NCBI GenBank assembly: GCA_963777095.1
Contig: CAVZOY010000003.1
Span: 310,001-374,000 of the forward strand
DNA length: 64,000 nucleotides
Direction of reading: 5' to 3'
DNA from: CAVZOY01 sp963777095
GTDB lineage: Bacteria; Actinomycetota; Actinomycetes; Mycobacteriales; Geodermatophilaceae
Below are positions 50,756-59,474 of the stretch, in pieces; within the stretch, counting starts at the first letter, position 1; each line of letters begins with the position of its first letter. The notes below the pieces were generated by a model, which saw only the letters and a program-made list of their open reading frames with translations, was not told the DNA's origin and made no database searches. A program made the translations under genes and the position numbers.

Positions 50756-52819
50756 TCACGAGGTCGGCGGCCACTCCTTGGCGACCATCGTGAGGACGTC
50801 GTACGTCGCCACCGGCTGCCCCTCGCGGTTGGTGACGACGGCGTCCCACCGCACCTCGCCGTGGGCGGCGTCGCCGCGCGGGGTGATCTGCTTGCAGGTG
50901 AGCGTGACGGTGAGCGCGTCGCCGGGCTTGACCGGCGTGAGGAACCGCAGGTTGTCGACGCCGTAGTTGGCCAGCACCGGGCCCGGCGCCGGGTCGACGA
51001 AGAGCCCCGCCGCCCACGACACGATGAGGTAGCCGTGCGCGACGCGGCCGCCGAACAGCGGGTTCGCCGCGGCCGCCTCCTCGTCCATGTGCGCGTAGAA
51101 GGTGTCGCCGGTGAACTCGGCGAAGTGCTCGACGTCCTCGAGCGTGACCTCGCGCGGCCCGGCCGTCACCGAGTCGCCGATGCGCAGCTCGGCGAGCGAC
51201 TTGCGGAAGGGGTGGACGCCGTCGTCGGTGCGCCGGGCGCCGGTCACCCAGCGCCGGCCGATCGCGGTGAGCATGTCGGGCGACGCCTGGACGGCCGTGC
51301 GCTGCATGTGGTGCAGGACGCCGCGGATGCCGCCGAGCTCCTCGCCGCCGCCTGCTCGACCCGGGCCGCCGTGCACGAGCATCGGCAGCGGCGAGCCGTG
51401 GCCGGTGCTCTCCTTCGCGTCGTCGCGGTCGAGCACCAGGATCCGGCCGTGCGCCGCGGCAGCGCCGAGCACGAACGCGCGGGCGACGTCCTCGTCGTGC
51501 GTGACCAGCGAGCCGACGAGGCTGCCCTGGCCGCGTGCGGCCAGCTCGACGGCGTGCTCCATGCCTGCGTCGCCGCGCGGCTCGTAGGGCAGCACGGTGC
51601 TGACCGGCCCGAACGCCTCGACGTCGTGCGGCTCGCCGGCGGAGAGGTCGTCGCAGCGCAGCAGCACCGGCGGCAGGAACGCACCGCGGTCGCGGTCGGC
51701 GCCGACCACCTCGAAGTCGTCGGGGTCGCCGGAGACGATCTCGGCGACGCCGCGCAGCGCCTTGAGCGAGCGCAGCACCTCCTGGCGCTGGTCGAGGCTG
51801 GCCAGCGCGCCCATGGTCACGCCGTCGGCGCCGGGGGCGCCCACGACGACCTTCGCCAGTCGCTCGCGGGTGGCCGCGACGACGTCGTCCGCGAAGGCCC
51901 GCGGCACCAGGGCGCGGCGGATGGCCGTGCACTTCTGGCCGGCCTTGACCGTCATCTCGGTGACCAGCTGCTTGACGAACAGGTCGAACTCCGGCGTCCC
52001 CGGGCCGGCGTCGGGGCCGAGCACCGAGCAGTTGAGCGAGTCGGCCTCGGCGTTGAACCGCACCGAGTTGGCGATCACCGCCGGGTGGCTGCGCAGCTTG
52101 CGCGCCGTTGCGGCCGAGCCGGTGAAGAAGACGAGGTCCTGCCCGCCGAGGTGATCCAGGAGGCCGGTCGCGCTGCCGGCGAGCAGCTGCACCGAGCCCT
52201 CGGGCAGCAGGCCGGTCTCGATCATCCGGCGGAAGACCAGCTCGGTCAGGTAGGCGGTCTGGCTCGCCGGCTTGACCACGGTCGGGACGCCGGCGAGGAA
52301 CGCGGGCGCCAGCTTCTCGAGCATGCCCCAGACCGGGAAGTTGAAGGCGTTGATCTGGACCGCGACCCCGCGCATCGACGTGTAGACGTGCTGCGCGACG
52401 AACGTGCCGCCCTTGCCGAGCTGCTCGGGGGCGCCGTCCAGGTAGACGGTGTCGTCCGGCAGCTCGCGGCGGCCCTTGCTGGCGAACGAGAGCAGCGTGC
52501 CGAAGCCGCCGTCGATGTCGAAGGCGTTGTCCCGGTCGGTGGCGCCGGTGCGGTGTGACAGCGCGTAGAACTCGTCCTTCTGCGCCATGAGCCGCAGGGC
52601 CAGCTGCTTGAGCAGGGCCGCACGCTGGTGGAACGTCAGCCGCCGCAGCGCGGGTCCGCCCACGGTGCGGGCGTGGTCGAGCAGAGCCGGCACGTCGAGG
52701 CCGGTGCTGCTCACCCGGGCGACGGTCTCGCCGGTCACGGCGTCGGCGACCGGGACGCCGTCGTCGGTGGCGGTGAACCAGCGGCCGGCGACGTAGCTCT
52801 CCAGCAGCGGTGCGGTCAC
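50756..52819 (-). CDS. paaZ: Phenylacetate degradation bifunctional protein PaaZ (aldehyde dehydrogenase + enoyl-CoA hydratase)
   Basis: 687 aa. N-terminal aldehyde dehydrogenase (~1-520): LESYVAGRWF, VQINAFNFPVWGMLEKLAPAFLAGVPTVVKPA, FFTGSAATARKL and GQKCTAIRRALVP with the catalytic Cys. C-terminal MaoC-like hotdog (~545-687): FRKSLAELRIGDSVTAGPREVT, FAEFTGDTFYAHMDEEAAAANPLFGGRVAHGYLIVS. It opens the oxepin-CoA ring and oxidises the aldehyde in the phenylacetyl-CoA pathway. GTGA overlaps the TetR regulator upstream. Confidence 0.93.
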   Translation of the reverse strand: MTAPLLESYVAGRWFTATDDGVPVADAVTGETVARVSSTGLDVPALLDHARTVGGPALRRLTFHQRAALLKQLALRLMAQKDEFYALSHRTGATDRDNAFDIDGGFGTLLSFASKGRRELPDDTVYLDGAPEQLGKGGTFVAQHVYTSMRGVAVQINAFNFPVWGMLEKLAPAFLAGVPTVVKPASQTAYLTELVFRRMIETGLLPEGSVQLLAGSATGLLDHLGGQDLVFFTGSAATARKLRSHPAVIANSVRFNAEADSLNCSVLGPDAGPGTPEFDLFVKQLVTEMTVKAGQKCTAIRRALVPRAFADDVVAATRERLAKVVVGAPGADGVTMGALASLDQRQEVLRSLKALRGVAEIVSGDPDDFEVVGADRDRGAFLPPVLLRCDDLSAGEPHDVEAFGPVSTVLPYEPRGDAGMEHAVELAARGQGSLVGSLVTHDEDVARAFVLGAAAAHGRILVLDRDDAKESTGHGSPLPMLVHGGPGRAGGGEELGGIRGVLHHMQRTAVQASPDMLTAIGRRWVTGARRTDDGVHPFRKSLAELRIGDSVTAGPREVTLEDVEHFAEFTGDTFYAHMDEEAAAANPLFGGRVAHGYLIVSWAAGLFVDPAPGPVLANYGVDNLRFLTPVKPGDALTVTLTCKQITPRGDAAHGEVRWDAVVTNREGQPVATYDVLTMVAKEWPPTS

Positions 52820-53442
52820 GGTGTGCTCCTCGGTGCGGGCTCGGTCGGGCGGGTGCGGAGGCCGTCGAAGGTCGTCGTCAGGACGGCGTCGGCGAGTGCG
52901 TCGGGGGAGAGGTCGCCGTCCGGGCGGTACCACTCGGTGAGCGAGTTGACCGTGCCGAACAGCAGCCGGCTGGTCAGCGCCGGGTCGACGTCGGGCCGCA
53001 CGTCGCCCTCCTCCTCGGCGGCACGGACCAGGTCGGTGACGATGCGGTCGAAGCGGCGGCGGCGCTCGAGCGCCTCCCGCTCGACGTCGGTGTTGCCGCG
53101 CAGCCGCAGCAGCAGCGTGACGAAGGGGAGCTCGGCCGCGAGCACCCGCACCGACCCGCGGACGACGTGCTCCAGCCGGTCGATCGACCGCCCGGACGTC
53201 GCTCCCGGCTCGGTGGTGACGGCGAACAGCGCGTCGAGCGCGCGGTCCAGCGCCAGCCGCAGCAGTTCGCCCTTGCCGGACACGTGGTGGTAGATCGCGG
53301 ACTTGGTCACGCCGAGCCGGGCGGCGACGTCCTCCATCGACGTCGCCTCGTAGCCGCGCTCGTTGAAGACGGCGACGGCGACGTCGAGCAGCGACTCCAG
53401 CGAGTGCCCGGGCCGGCCGCGCCGCGGCGCGACGGCGGTCAC
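52816..53442 (-). CDS. TetR family regulator of phenylacetate genes (PaaR-like)
   Basis: 208 aa. HTH in SLLDVAVAVFNERGYEATSMEDVAARLGVTKSAIYHHVSGKGELL; C-terminal TetR_C domain with RLLFGTVNSLTEWYRPDG. It lies between paaZ and paaK with 4-bp overlaps on both sides, so the three minus-strand genes form one operon. The palindromic site CTGACCG-GT-CGGTCAG in the paaK/paaA divergent region is its likely operator; ligand is presumably phenylacetyl-CoA. This is inference from position. Confidence 0.85.
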   Translation of the reverse strand: MTAVAPRRGRPGHSLESLLDVAVAVFNERGYEATSMEDVAARLGVTKSAIYHHVSGKGELLRLALDRALDALFAVTTEPGATSGRSIDRLEHVVRGSVRVLAAELPFVTLLLRLRGNTDVEREALERRRRFDRIVTDLVRAAEEEGDVRPDVDPALTSRLLFGTVNSLTEWYRPDGDLSPDALADAVLTTTFDGLRTRPTEPAPRSTP

Positions 53443-54770
53443 GCGCGATCCCGCAGGTCCACGAGTCGCTTCAGCTTGCCCACCGACCGCTCGAGCGTCT
53501 CCGGGTCGACGACCTGGACGTCGACCGACGTCCCCACCGTCTCCTTGACCAGCCGGGCCACCTCGGCGCCGGCCGGCGCGCGGCGCTCCGGCGGGCAGTC
53601 GGGCCGGGCCTCCACCTCGACGGTGAGCGCGTCCATCCGGCCGGCGGTGCTCAGCACCAGGCGGAAGTGCGGCGAGAGCCCGTCGGTGCGCAGCACGATC
53701 TCCTCGACCTGCGTCGGGAAGAGGTTCACGCCGCGCAGGATGATCATGTCGTCGGTGCGGCCGGTGATCCGCTCCATCCGGCGCATCGCCGGCCGGGCGG
53801 TGCCGGGCAGCAGGCGGGTCAGGTCGCGGGTGCGGTAGCGGATGACCGGCATGGCCTGCTTGGTCAGCGAGGTGAAGACCAGCTCGCCCTCCTCGCCGTC
53901 GGGCAGCACCTCGCCGGTGATCGGGTCGAGGATCTCCGGGTAGAAGTGGTCCTCCCAGACGTGCAGGCCGTCCTTGGTCTCGACGCACTCCTGCGCGACG
54001 CCGGGGCCCATGACCTCCGACAGCCCGTAGATGTCGACGGCGTGGATGCCGGTGCGCTGCTCCATCTCCAGCCGCATCTGCTCGGTCCACGGCTCGGCGC
54101 CGAAGATGCCGATCTCCAGCGAGCTCGCCCGCGGGTCGAGGCCCTGCTTCTCGAACTCGTCGATGATCGTGAGCATGTAGGTGGGGGTCACCATGATCAC
54201 GCGCGGGCCGAAGTCGGTGATCAGCTGCACCTGCCGCGGCGTCATGCCGCCCGAGACGGGGACGACGGTGCAGCCGAGCTTCTCGGCGCCGTAGTGGGCG
54301 CCGAGGCCGCCGGTGAACAGGCCGTAGCCGTAGGCGTTGTGCAGGATGTCGCCCGGCCGGCCGCCGGCCGCGCGGATGGAGCGGGCGACGACCGTGGCCC
54401 ACGCGTCGAGGTCGGCCTCGGTGTAGCCCACGACGGTCGGCTTGCCGGTCGTGCCGGACGACGCGTGCACGCGGCGGACCTCCTCCCGCGGCACGGCGAA
54501 CATGCCGAACGGGTAGTTGTCGCGCAGGTCGGCCTTGCTCGTGGTGGGGAACCGGGCGAGGTCGGCGAGCTCGCGGCAGTCGTCGGGGTGGACGCCGGCG
54601 GCGTCGAAGGCGCGGCGGTAGTGCGGCACGTGCTCGTACGCGCGCCGCAGCGTCGCGCGCAGCCGCTCGAGCTGCAGGGCCCGCAGCTCGTCGACGCCCA
54701 TGCGCTCCTCGGGGTCGAGCACCGCGGGATCCGGCGCCTCGCCCACCCGTCGCCGCGCGGTCGTCGTCAT
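53439..54770 (-). CDS. paaK: Phenylacetate-CoA ligase
   Basis: 443 aa. RRVHASSGTTGKPTVVGYT (AMP/ATP P-loop of the ANL family), NAYGYGLFTGGLGAHYG, VPVSGGMTPRQVQLI, DIYGLSEVMGPG, and RTRDLTRLLPGT...GRTDDMIILRGVNLFPTQVEE (domain hinge) are PaaK signatures. It activates phenylacetate to phenylacetyl-CoA, the pathway's entry step. GAGGA lies about 7 nt before the ATG. Translation coupled to the TetR gene downstream (GTGA overlap). Confidence 0.95.
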   Translation of the reverse strand: MTTTARRRVGEAPDPAVLDPEERMGVDELRALQLERLRATLRRAYEHVPHYRRAFDAAGVHPDDCRELADLARFPTTSKADLRDNYPFGMFAVPREEVRRVHASSGTTGKPTVVGYTEADLDAWATVVARSIRAAGGRPGDILHNAYGYGLFTGGLGAHYGAEKLGCTVVPVSGGMTPRQVQLITDFGPRVIMVTPTYMLTIIDEFEKQGLDPRASSLEIGIFGAEPWTEQMRLEMEQRTGIHAVDIYGLSEVMGPGVAQECVETKDGLHVWEDHFYPEILDPITGEVLPDGEEGELVFTSLTKQAMPVIRYRTRDLTRLLPGTARPAMRRMERITGRTDDMIILRGVNLFPTQVEEIVLRTDGLSPHFRLVLSTAGRMDALTVEVEARPDCPPERRAPAGAEVARLVKETVGTSVDVQVVDPETLERSVGKLKRLVDLRDRA

Positions 54771-54841
54771 GCCGCCGTCCTCTGCGTCCGCGAGCCGGGG
54801 ACCGGTGCTTGTGCGGCCCGGTGTCGTGCGCCACACTATTC

Positions 54842-54857
54842 CTGACCGGTCGGTCAG
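54842..54857. promoter_or_regulatory. Perfect palindromic operator in the paaK/paaA divergent region
   Basis: CTGACCG-GT-CGGTCAG, 7-bp perfect arms, 72 nt before paaK and 24 nt before paaA. Its position and TetR-like spacing suggest the adjacent TetR regulator controls both directions here. Confidence 0.7.
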
Positions 54858-54880
54858 TAAATACCTTCCGAGGAGCCGCG

Positions 54881-55848
54881 ATGTCCGCCCCCGCGCTCGA
54901 CCGCCTCGCCGACGGCCACCCGGTCGACACTGCCGAGCTGCAGCGCCAGTTCGACGCCACGATCGCCGCCGAGCACCGGATCGAGCCGCGCGACTGGATG
55001 CCCGAGGGCTACCGCAAGACGCTGATCCGGCAGGTCGCGCAGCACGCGCACTCCGAGATCATCGGCATGCAGCCCGAGGGCGACTGGCTGCTGGCCGCGC
55101 CCAGCCTGCGGCGCAAGGCGATCCTGCTGGCCAAGGTGCAGGACGAGGCCGGCCACGGGCTCTACCTCTACTCCGCGACCGAGACGCTCGGCGCCGACCG
55201 GGCCGACCTCACCGACAAGCTCATCGAGCGCAAGCAGAAGTACAGCTCGATCTTCAACTACCCGACGCTCAGCTACGCCGACGTCGGCGTCATCGGCTGG
55301 CTCGTCGACGGCGCGGCCATCTGCAACCAGGTGCCGCTGTGCCGCTCCTCGTACGGGCCGTACGCCCGGGCGATGATCCGCATCTGCAAGGAGGAGTCGT
55401 TCCACCAGCGGCAGGGCTACGAGCTGCTGATGACGATGATGCGCGGCACCGCCGAGCAGCGGGCGATGGTGCAGGACGCCGTCGACCGGTGGTGGTGGCC
55501 GTCGCTGATGATGTTCGGCCCGCCGGACGACGACAGCCCCAACAGCGCGCAGTCGATGGCATGGGGGATCAAGCGGCACACCAACGACGAGCTGCGGCAG
55601 CGCTTCGTCGACATGTCGGTGCCGCAGGCGCAGTTCCTCGGCGTGACGTTGCCCGACCCGACCTGGCCTGGGACGAGGGCAGCGGCCACTGGCGGTTCGG
55701 GGCCATCGACTGGGAGGAGTTCAAGCGGGTCATCAGCGGCGGCGGGCCGATGAACGACGTCCGCATCGCGCGACGGCGGGCGGCGCGGGACGACAACGCA
55801 TGGGTGACCGAAGCCGCTACCGAGTACGCGCGGAAGCACGCCTCATGA
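54881..55848 (+). CDS. paaA: Phenylacetyl-CoA epoxidase subunit A (frameshifted at ~55660)
   Basis: About 322 aa, ferritin-like diiron monooxygenase. Iron ligands are visible: QHAHSEIIGMQPEGDWLLAAPSLRRK (Glu), KVQDEAGHGLYLYSATETLG (Glu-x-x-His), KEESFHQRQGYELL (Glu-x-x-His). The last section (DLAWDEGSGHWRFGAIDWEEFKRVISGGGPMNDVRI) is in a different frame. Adding one G near 55660 restores LPDPDLAWDEG, so a missing base is inferred. GAGGAG 7 nt before the ATG. PaaA with PaaB/C/E epoxidises phenylacetyl-CoA. Confidence 0.9.
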
Positions 55849-56210
55849 CCGACCTGACCGCCGAGGGCGGCCACGGCGCCGTCCCCACCGGGCCCGGGGT
55901 GCCGGTCGAGCCGAAGGCCGCGACCGCGAAGCGCGACTGGCCGCTGTACGAGGTGTTCGTCCGGGGCAAGCGCGGGCTCAACCACGTGCACGTCGGTTCG
56001 CTGCACGCCCCCGACGACGAGATGGCCGTGCACGAGGCGCGCGACCTCTACACCCGCCGCAACGAGGGCGTGAGCATCTGGGTGGTGCGGGGCGAGCACA
56101 TCACCGCCTCGAGCCCCGACGAGAAGGACCCGATGTTCGCCCCGAGCGGCGACAAGGTCTACCGGCACCCCACGTTCTACGACATCCCCGACGACGTCCC
56201 CCACATCTGA
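55845..56210 (+). CDS. paaB: Phenylacetyl-CoA epoxidase subunit B
   Basis: 121 aa. DWPLYEVFVRGKRGLNHVHVGSLHAPDDEMAVHEARDLYTRRNEGVSIWVVRGEHITASSPDEKDPMF is the PaaB signature; the family's FVR-KRG and HVHVGSLHAPD motifs are intact. It bridges PaaA-PaaC subcomplexes. ATGA overlap with paaA. A small palindromic hairpin follows before paaC. Confidence 0.93.
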   Translation: MTDLTAEGGHGAVPTGPGVPVEPKAATAKRDWPLYEVFVRGKRGLNHVHVGSLHAPDDEMAVHEARDLYTRRNEGVSIWVVRGEHITASSPDEKDPMFAPSGDKVYRHPTFYDIPDDVPHI

Positions 56211-56213
56211 AGC

Positions 56214-56252
56214 GGAGTGGATCTGTGGGCGTTACCCCGACGAATCCACTCC
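56214..56252 (+). repeat. Hairpin between paaB and paaC
   Basis: GGAGTGGAT (56214-56222) and ATCCACTCC (56244-56252), perfect 9-bp arms around a 21-nt loop that itself contains GGG/CCCC. It ends 3 nt before the ribosome site CAGGAGAGG of paaC, so it may tune or split expression within the paa operon. Confidence 0.65.
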
Positions 56253-56263
56253 ACAGGAGAGGC

Positions 56264-57180
56264 ATGCACGAGGAAACGGTCTACGAGGCCCTCACCGCCG
56301 CCCATGGCGACGAGGGGCACTGGGTTTTCGGCACGGGGTTCGACGAGCCACTCGCCGGCGTCGACACGACCGTGCCCGACGGGATCGACCCGGCCGACCT
56401 GGGCGTCTACTGCCTGATGCTCGGCGACGACGCGCTCGTGCTCTCCCAGCGGCTCACCGAGTGGATCACCAACGCGCCGGAGCTCGAGGAGGAGGTCGCG
56501 ATCGGCAACATCGCCCTCGACCTGCTCGGCCAGGCGCGACTGCTGCTCGCGCGCGCCGGCTCGGTCGGCGCCATCGGCCGGTCGCGCGAGCCCGGACGGG
56601 CGACCGACACCATCCCCGACGAGGACGCGCTCGCCTACTTCCGCGACGCCGACGAGTTCCGCTGCGCGCCGCTGGTCACCGCAGCCGACACCGACTTCGG
56701 GCACCTGATGGTGCGGCTGCTCGTGGCCACCGCCGTCCGGCTCGCGGTGTTCGCCCGGCTGCGCGACTCCCGCGACCCGGTGGTCGCCGCCATCGCCGCG
56801 AAGGGCGTCCACGAGCTCAGCTACGCGCCGCGATCACGCCGCCCGCTGGGTGCTGCGGCTGGGCGACGGGACGCCGGAGTCGCACCGTCGCGCGCAGGCT
56901 GCCGTCGACGCCGTCCTGCCGCTGACCGCCGAGTCGTTCACCGCCACGGACGTCGAACTGCGGCTCGCCGCTGCCGGCGTCGCCGTCGACCCCTCGACGG
57001 TGCGCGACGAGGTGCGCGACGTCGTGGCGGAGGTGCTCGGCCGCGCCACGCTGACCGTTCCGCCCGCAGCCCGCCGACCGGGAGCCCGCGGGGCGGCTCG
57101 GCCGGCACGGACCCGACCTGACCGTGCTGCTGTCCACCCTCCAGGGGCTGGCGCGGGAGCACCCGGCCGCGACATGGTGA
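56264..57180 (+). CDS. paaC: Phenylacetyl-CoA epoxidase subunit C (two frameshifts)
   Basis: About 305 aa, PaaA-like but lacking the iron cluster ligands, the structural partner of PaaA. Segments: DDALVLSQRLTEWITNAPELEEEVAIGNIALDLLGQARLLL, DTDFGHLMVRLLVATAVRLAVFARL and AAKGVHELSYA...RWVLRLGDGTPESHRRAQAAVDAVLPLTAESF. Frame changes at 56828-56829 (extra C, giving SYARDHAARWVLRLG) and 57063-57065 (extra C, giving TVPPQPADREPAGRLG) indicate two one-base insertions. The corrected protein ends at TGA 57178-57180. Confidence 0.88.
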
Positions 57181-57185
57181 GGGGA

Positions 57186-57686
57186 ATGACCACCACACTC
57201 GATCCCCGCAGCGTTGCGGAGACCGTGACCGACCCCGAGCTCCCGATGCTCACGCTGTCCGATCTCGGCGTGCTGCGGAACGTGCGGGTCGAGCAAGGCA
57301 CCGTCGTCGTCGAGATCACGCCGACCTACACCGGCTGCCCGGCGATGGGCGTCATGCGCGCCGATCTGGTGCACGCGTTGCACAGCGCAGGGTTCGCCGA
57401 CGTCGACGTCCGCACGCTCCTCGCGCCCCCGTGGAGCACCGACTGGATCACCGAGGAGGGGCGCCGCAAGCTCGTGCAGGCCGGTATCGCGCCGCCCGGC
57501 GCCGCGCCGGTGCGCGGGCCGGGTCCGGTGCCGCTCTCGCTCGGCCCGCCCCGGCGGACCGCCGACTGCCCGCTGTGCGGCTCGCCGGATACCGAGGAGA
57601 TCAGCGAGTTCGGCGCGACCGCGTGCAAGGCGCTGCGGCGCTGCCGGTCGTGCCGGGAGCCGTTCGAGCACGTGAAGGAGATCTAG
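57186..57686 (+). CDS. paaD: Phenylacetate degradation protein PaaD (iron-sulfur assembly-like)
   Basis: 166 aa. N-terminal MIP18/DUF59 domain: DPELPMLTLSDLGVLRNVRVEQGTVVVEITPTYTGCPAMGVMRADLV with the Cys, and a C-terminal zinc-binding part CPLCGSPDTEEISEFGATACKALRRCRSCREPFEHVKEI (four Cys). It helps assemble or maintain the epoxidase or its iron-sulfur partner. The start ATG at 57186 follows GAGGGGA. TAG overlaps the paaE GTG. Confidence 0.92.
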   Translation: MTTTLDPRSVAETVTDPELPMLTLSDLGVLRNVRVEQGTVVVEITPTYTGCPAMGVMRADLVHALHSAGFADVDVRTLLAPPWSTDWITEEGRRKLVQAGIAPPGAAPVRGPGPVPLSLGPPRRTADCPLCGSPDTEEISEFGATACKALRRCRSCREPFEHVKEI

Positions 57687-58762
57687 TGAGCACGCCGACC
57701 CGTCGGCGGCCGCAGTTCCACCCGCTCCGCGTGGCGCGCGTCGAGAAGCTGACCGACGACGCCGTGGCGGTCACCTTCGACGTCCCGCCGGAGCTGGCCG
57801 ACGACTACGCGTTCCGGCCCGGGCAGGCGCTCACGCTGCGCCGGGTCGAGGGCGACCGCGACGAGCGCCGGTCGTACTCGATCTGCGCACCGGTGGGCGC
57901 GGCCCCGCGGGTGGGCGTCCGCGAGGTGCCGGGTGGCTTCTTCTCCTCGTGGCTGGTGCACCAGGTGCGGCCGGGCGACGAGGTCGAGGTGCTACCGCCG
58001 TCCGGCACGTTCACGGTCGACCTGACGACGCCGGCCGACCATGTGTTCGTCGTCGCCGGGTCGGGCATCACGCCGGCGCTGTCGCTGGCCGGAAGCGTGC
58101 TGCGGGACGGCGAGTCGACGGTCACCGTCTTCTACGGCAACCGGCGCACCGACACGGTGATGTTCGCCGACGAGCTGGCCGACCTGAAGGACCGCTACGG
58201 CACCCGGCTGCAGCTGGTGCACGTGCTCTCGCGCGAGCCGCGCGACGCCGAGCTGCTCAGCGGCCGGCTCGATCGCGCCCGGCTCGGCACCCTGCTCGAG
58301 GCGTTCGTCGACGTCGGGCACGTCGATCACTGGTGGCTCTGCGGGCCGCACGGGCTGGTGACCGACGCCCGGGCGCTGCTGCAGGAACTCGGCGTTGACT
58401 CCGACCGCGTGCACCAGGAGCTGTTCTACGTCGACGAGGTGCCGCCGGAGCCGGTGCGTGGCGACGAGGAGACCGTCGTCGGCGACGCCGCGGAGGTCAC
58501 CGTCGTCCTCGACGGCCGCGCGACCCCGCTGAGCCTGCCCCGCGACGTGCCGGTCCTGGACTCCGCGCAGAAGGTGCGGGGCGACCTGCCGTTCGCCTGC
58601 AAGGGCGGCGTCTGCGGCACCTGCCGGGCGCGGGTCACCGCCGGCGAGGTGCGCATGCGGCGCAACTACGCGCTGGAGGAGAAGGAGATCGCGGCCGGCT
58701 ACGTGCTCACCTGCCAGTCGCTGCCGGTCACCGATCACGTGACCGTCGACTTCGACCAGTGA
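57686..58762 (+). CDS. paaE: Phenylacetyl-CoA epoxidase reductase subunit E
   Basis: 358 aa. FAD/NAD(P)H ferredoxin-reductase part (RRSYSICAPV, VVAGSGITPALSLAGSVL, FYGNRRTDTVMFADEL, WLCGPHGLV) followed by a plant-type 2Fe-2S domain (FACKGGVCGTCRARVTAGEV ... YVLTCQSLP, Cys-x4-Cys-x2-Cys pattern). It passes electrons from NAD(P)H to the PaaA diiron site. GTG at 57686 overlaps the paaD stop. Confidence 0.94.
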   Translation: MSTPTRRRPQFHPLRVARVEKLTDDAVAVTFDVPPELADDYAFRPGQALTLRRVEGDRDERRSYSICAPVGAAPRVGVREVPGGFFSSWLVHQVRPGDEVEVLPPSGTFTVDLTTPADHVFVVAGSGITPALSLAGSVLRDGESTVTVFYGNRRTDTVMFADELADLKDRYGTRLQLVHVLSREPRDAELLSGRLDRARLGTLLEAFVDVGHVDHWWLCGPHGLVTDARALLQELGVDSDRVHQELFYVDEVPPEPVRGDEETVVGDAAEVTVVLDGRATPLSLPRDVPVLDSAQKVRGDLPFACKGGVCGTCRARVTAGEVRMRRNYALEEKEIAAGYVLTCQSLPVTDHVTVDFDQ

Positions 58763-58774
58763 CCCGCCTCGTGA

Positions 58775-58880
58775 TGATGATCAGGTCAGCTGATCACTAG
58801 GGGTCTTGGCTCACTGTCGATCCTGAGCCAGGAGCCCATCAGCTGAGCCAGGACACCAAACGATCAGGTCACCTGATCAA
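58775..58880 (-). repeat. Palindromic intergenic repeat, family 1, copy B
   Basis: On the minus strand this unit (58775-58856) is nearly the same as 13020-13102: two direct TCCTGGCTCAG repeats, an inverted GAGCCA-type arm and the TGATCAG palindrome. Copy B carries an additional TGATCAGGT-C-ACCTGATC palindrome (58862-58878) at its other end, so its full length is about 105 bp. It lies in the 151-nt gap between paaE and idi. Confidence 0.75.
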
Positions 58881-58913
58881 CATCGCCCACCGTCAGCACG
58901 GCACGATAGGGGA

Positions 58914-59456
58914 GTGACGGCTGCCGCGGAGGAGATGATCGTCCTCGTCGACGACGAGGGCCGGGCGATCGGCAGCATGCCGAAGCGTCTCGTCCACCAC
59001 GGCGAGACTCCGCTGCACCGCGCGTTCTCGGCCTACCTCTTCGACGACGAGGGGCGGCTGCTGGTCACCCGCCGCGCCGAGGGCAAGGCGACGTTCCCCG
59101 GCATGTGGACCAACACGGTCTGCGGCCACCCGGGTCCAGGGGAGGACGACGGGTCGGCCATCGCCCGCCGCGCCCGCGACGAGCTCGGCCTGGACGACGT
59201 CGTCGAGCTGCGGCCCGCGCTGCCGGGCTACCGCTACCGCGCGGAGTTCCGCGGGGTGGTCGAGAACGAGATCTGCCCCGTGTACCTGGGGCGGTTCACC
59301 GGGCGGCCGGCGCCGGACCCGACCGAGGTCGGCGACTGGGAGCTGCTGGACTGGGCCGCGTTCCGCCGTCGTCAGGACGCGGAGGGCGACGCCTGGTCGC
59401 CGTGGTGCCGCGAGCAGGCGGACCTCATCGAGCAGGCGGGCCTGGCCGGCGGCTGA
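58914..59456 (+). CDS. idi: Isopentenyl-diphosphate delta-isomerase, type I
   Basis: 180 aa from GTG, with CACGAT 6 nt upstream. Nudix-type IDI: IVLVDDEGRAIGSMPKRLVHHGETPLHRAFSAYLFD, TFPGMWTNTVCGHPGPGE (catalytic Cys), and RRARDELGLDD, VENEICPVYLG (catalytic Glu) for the second half. Isomerises IPP and DMAPP for isoprenoid synthesis. It stands alone and converges with the GGDEF-EAL gene. Confidence 0.92.
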   Translation: MTAAAEEMIVLVDDEGRAIGSMPKRLVHHGETPLHRAFSAYLFDDEGRLLVTRRAEGKATFPGMWTNTVCGHPGPGEDDGSAIARRARDELGLDDVVELRPALPGYRYRAEFRGVVENEICPVYLGRFTGRPAPDPTEVGDWELLDWAAFRRRQDAEGDAWSPWCREQADLIEQAGLAGG

Positions 59457-59474
59457 TCGACGGCGCGAGCGGTC

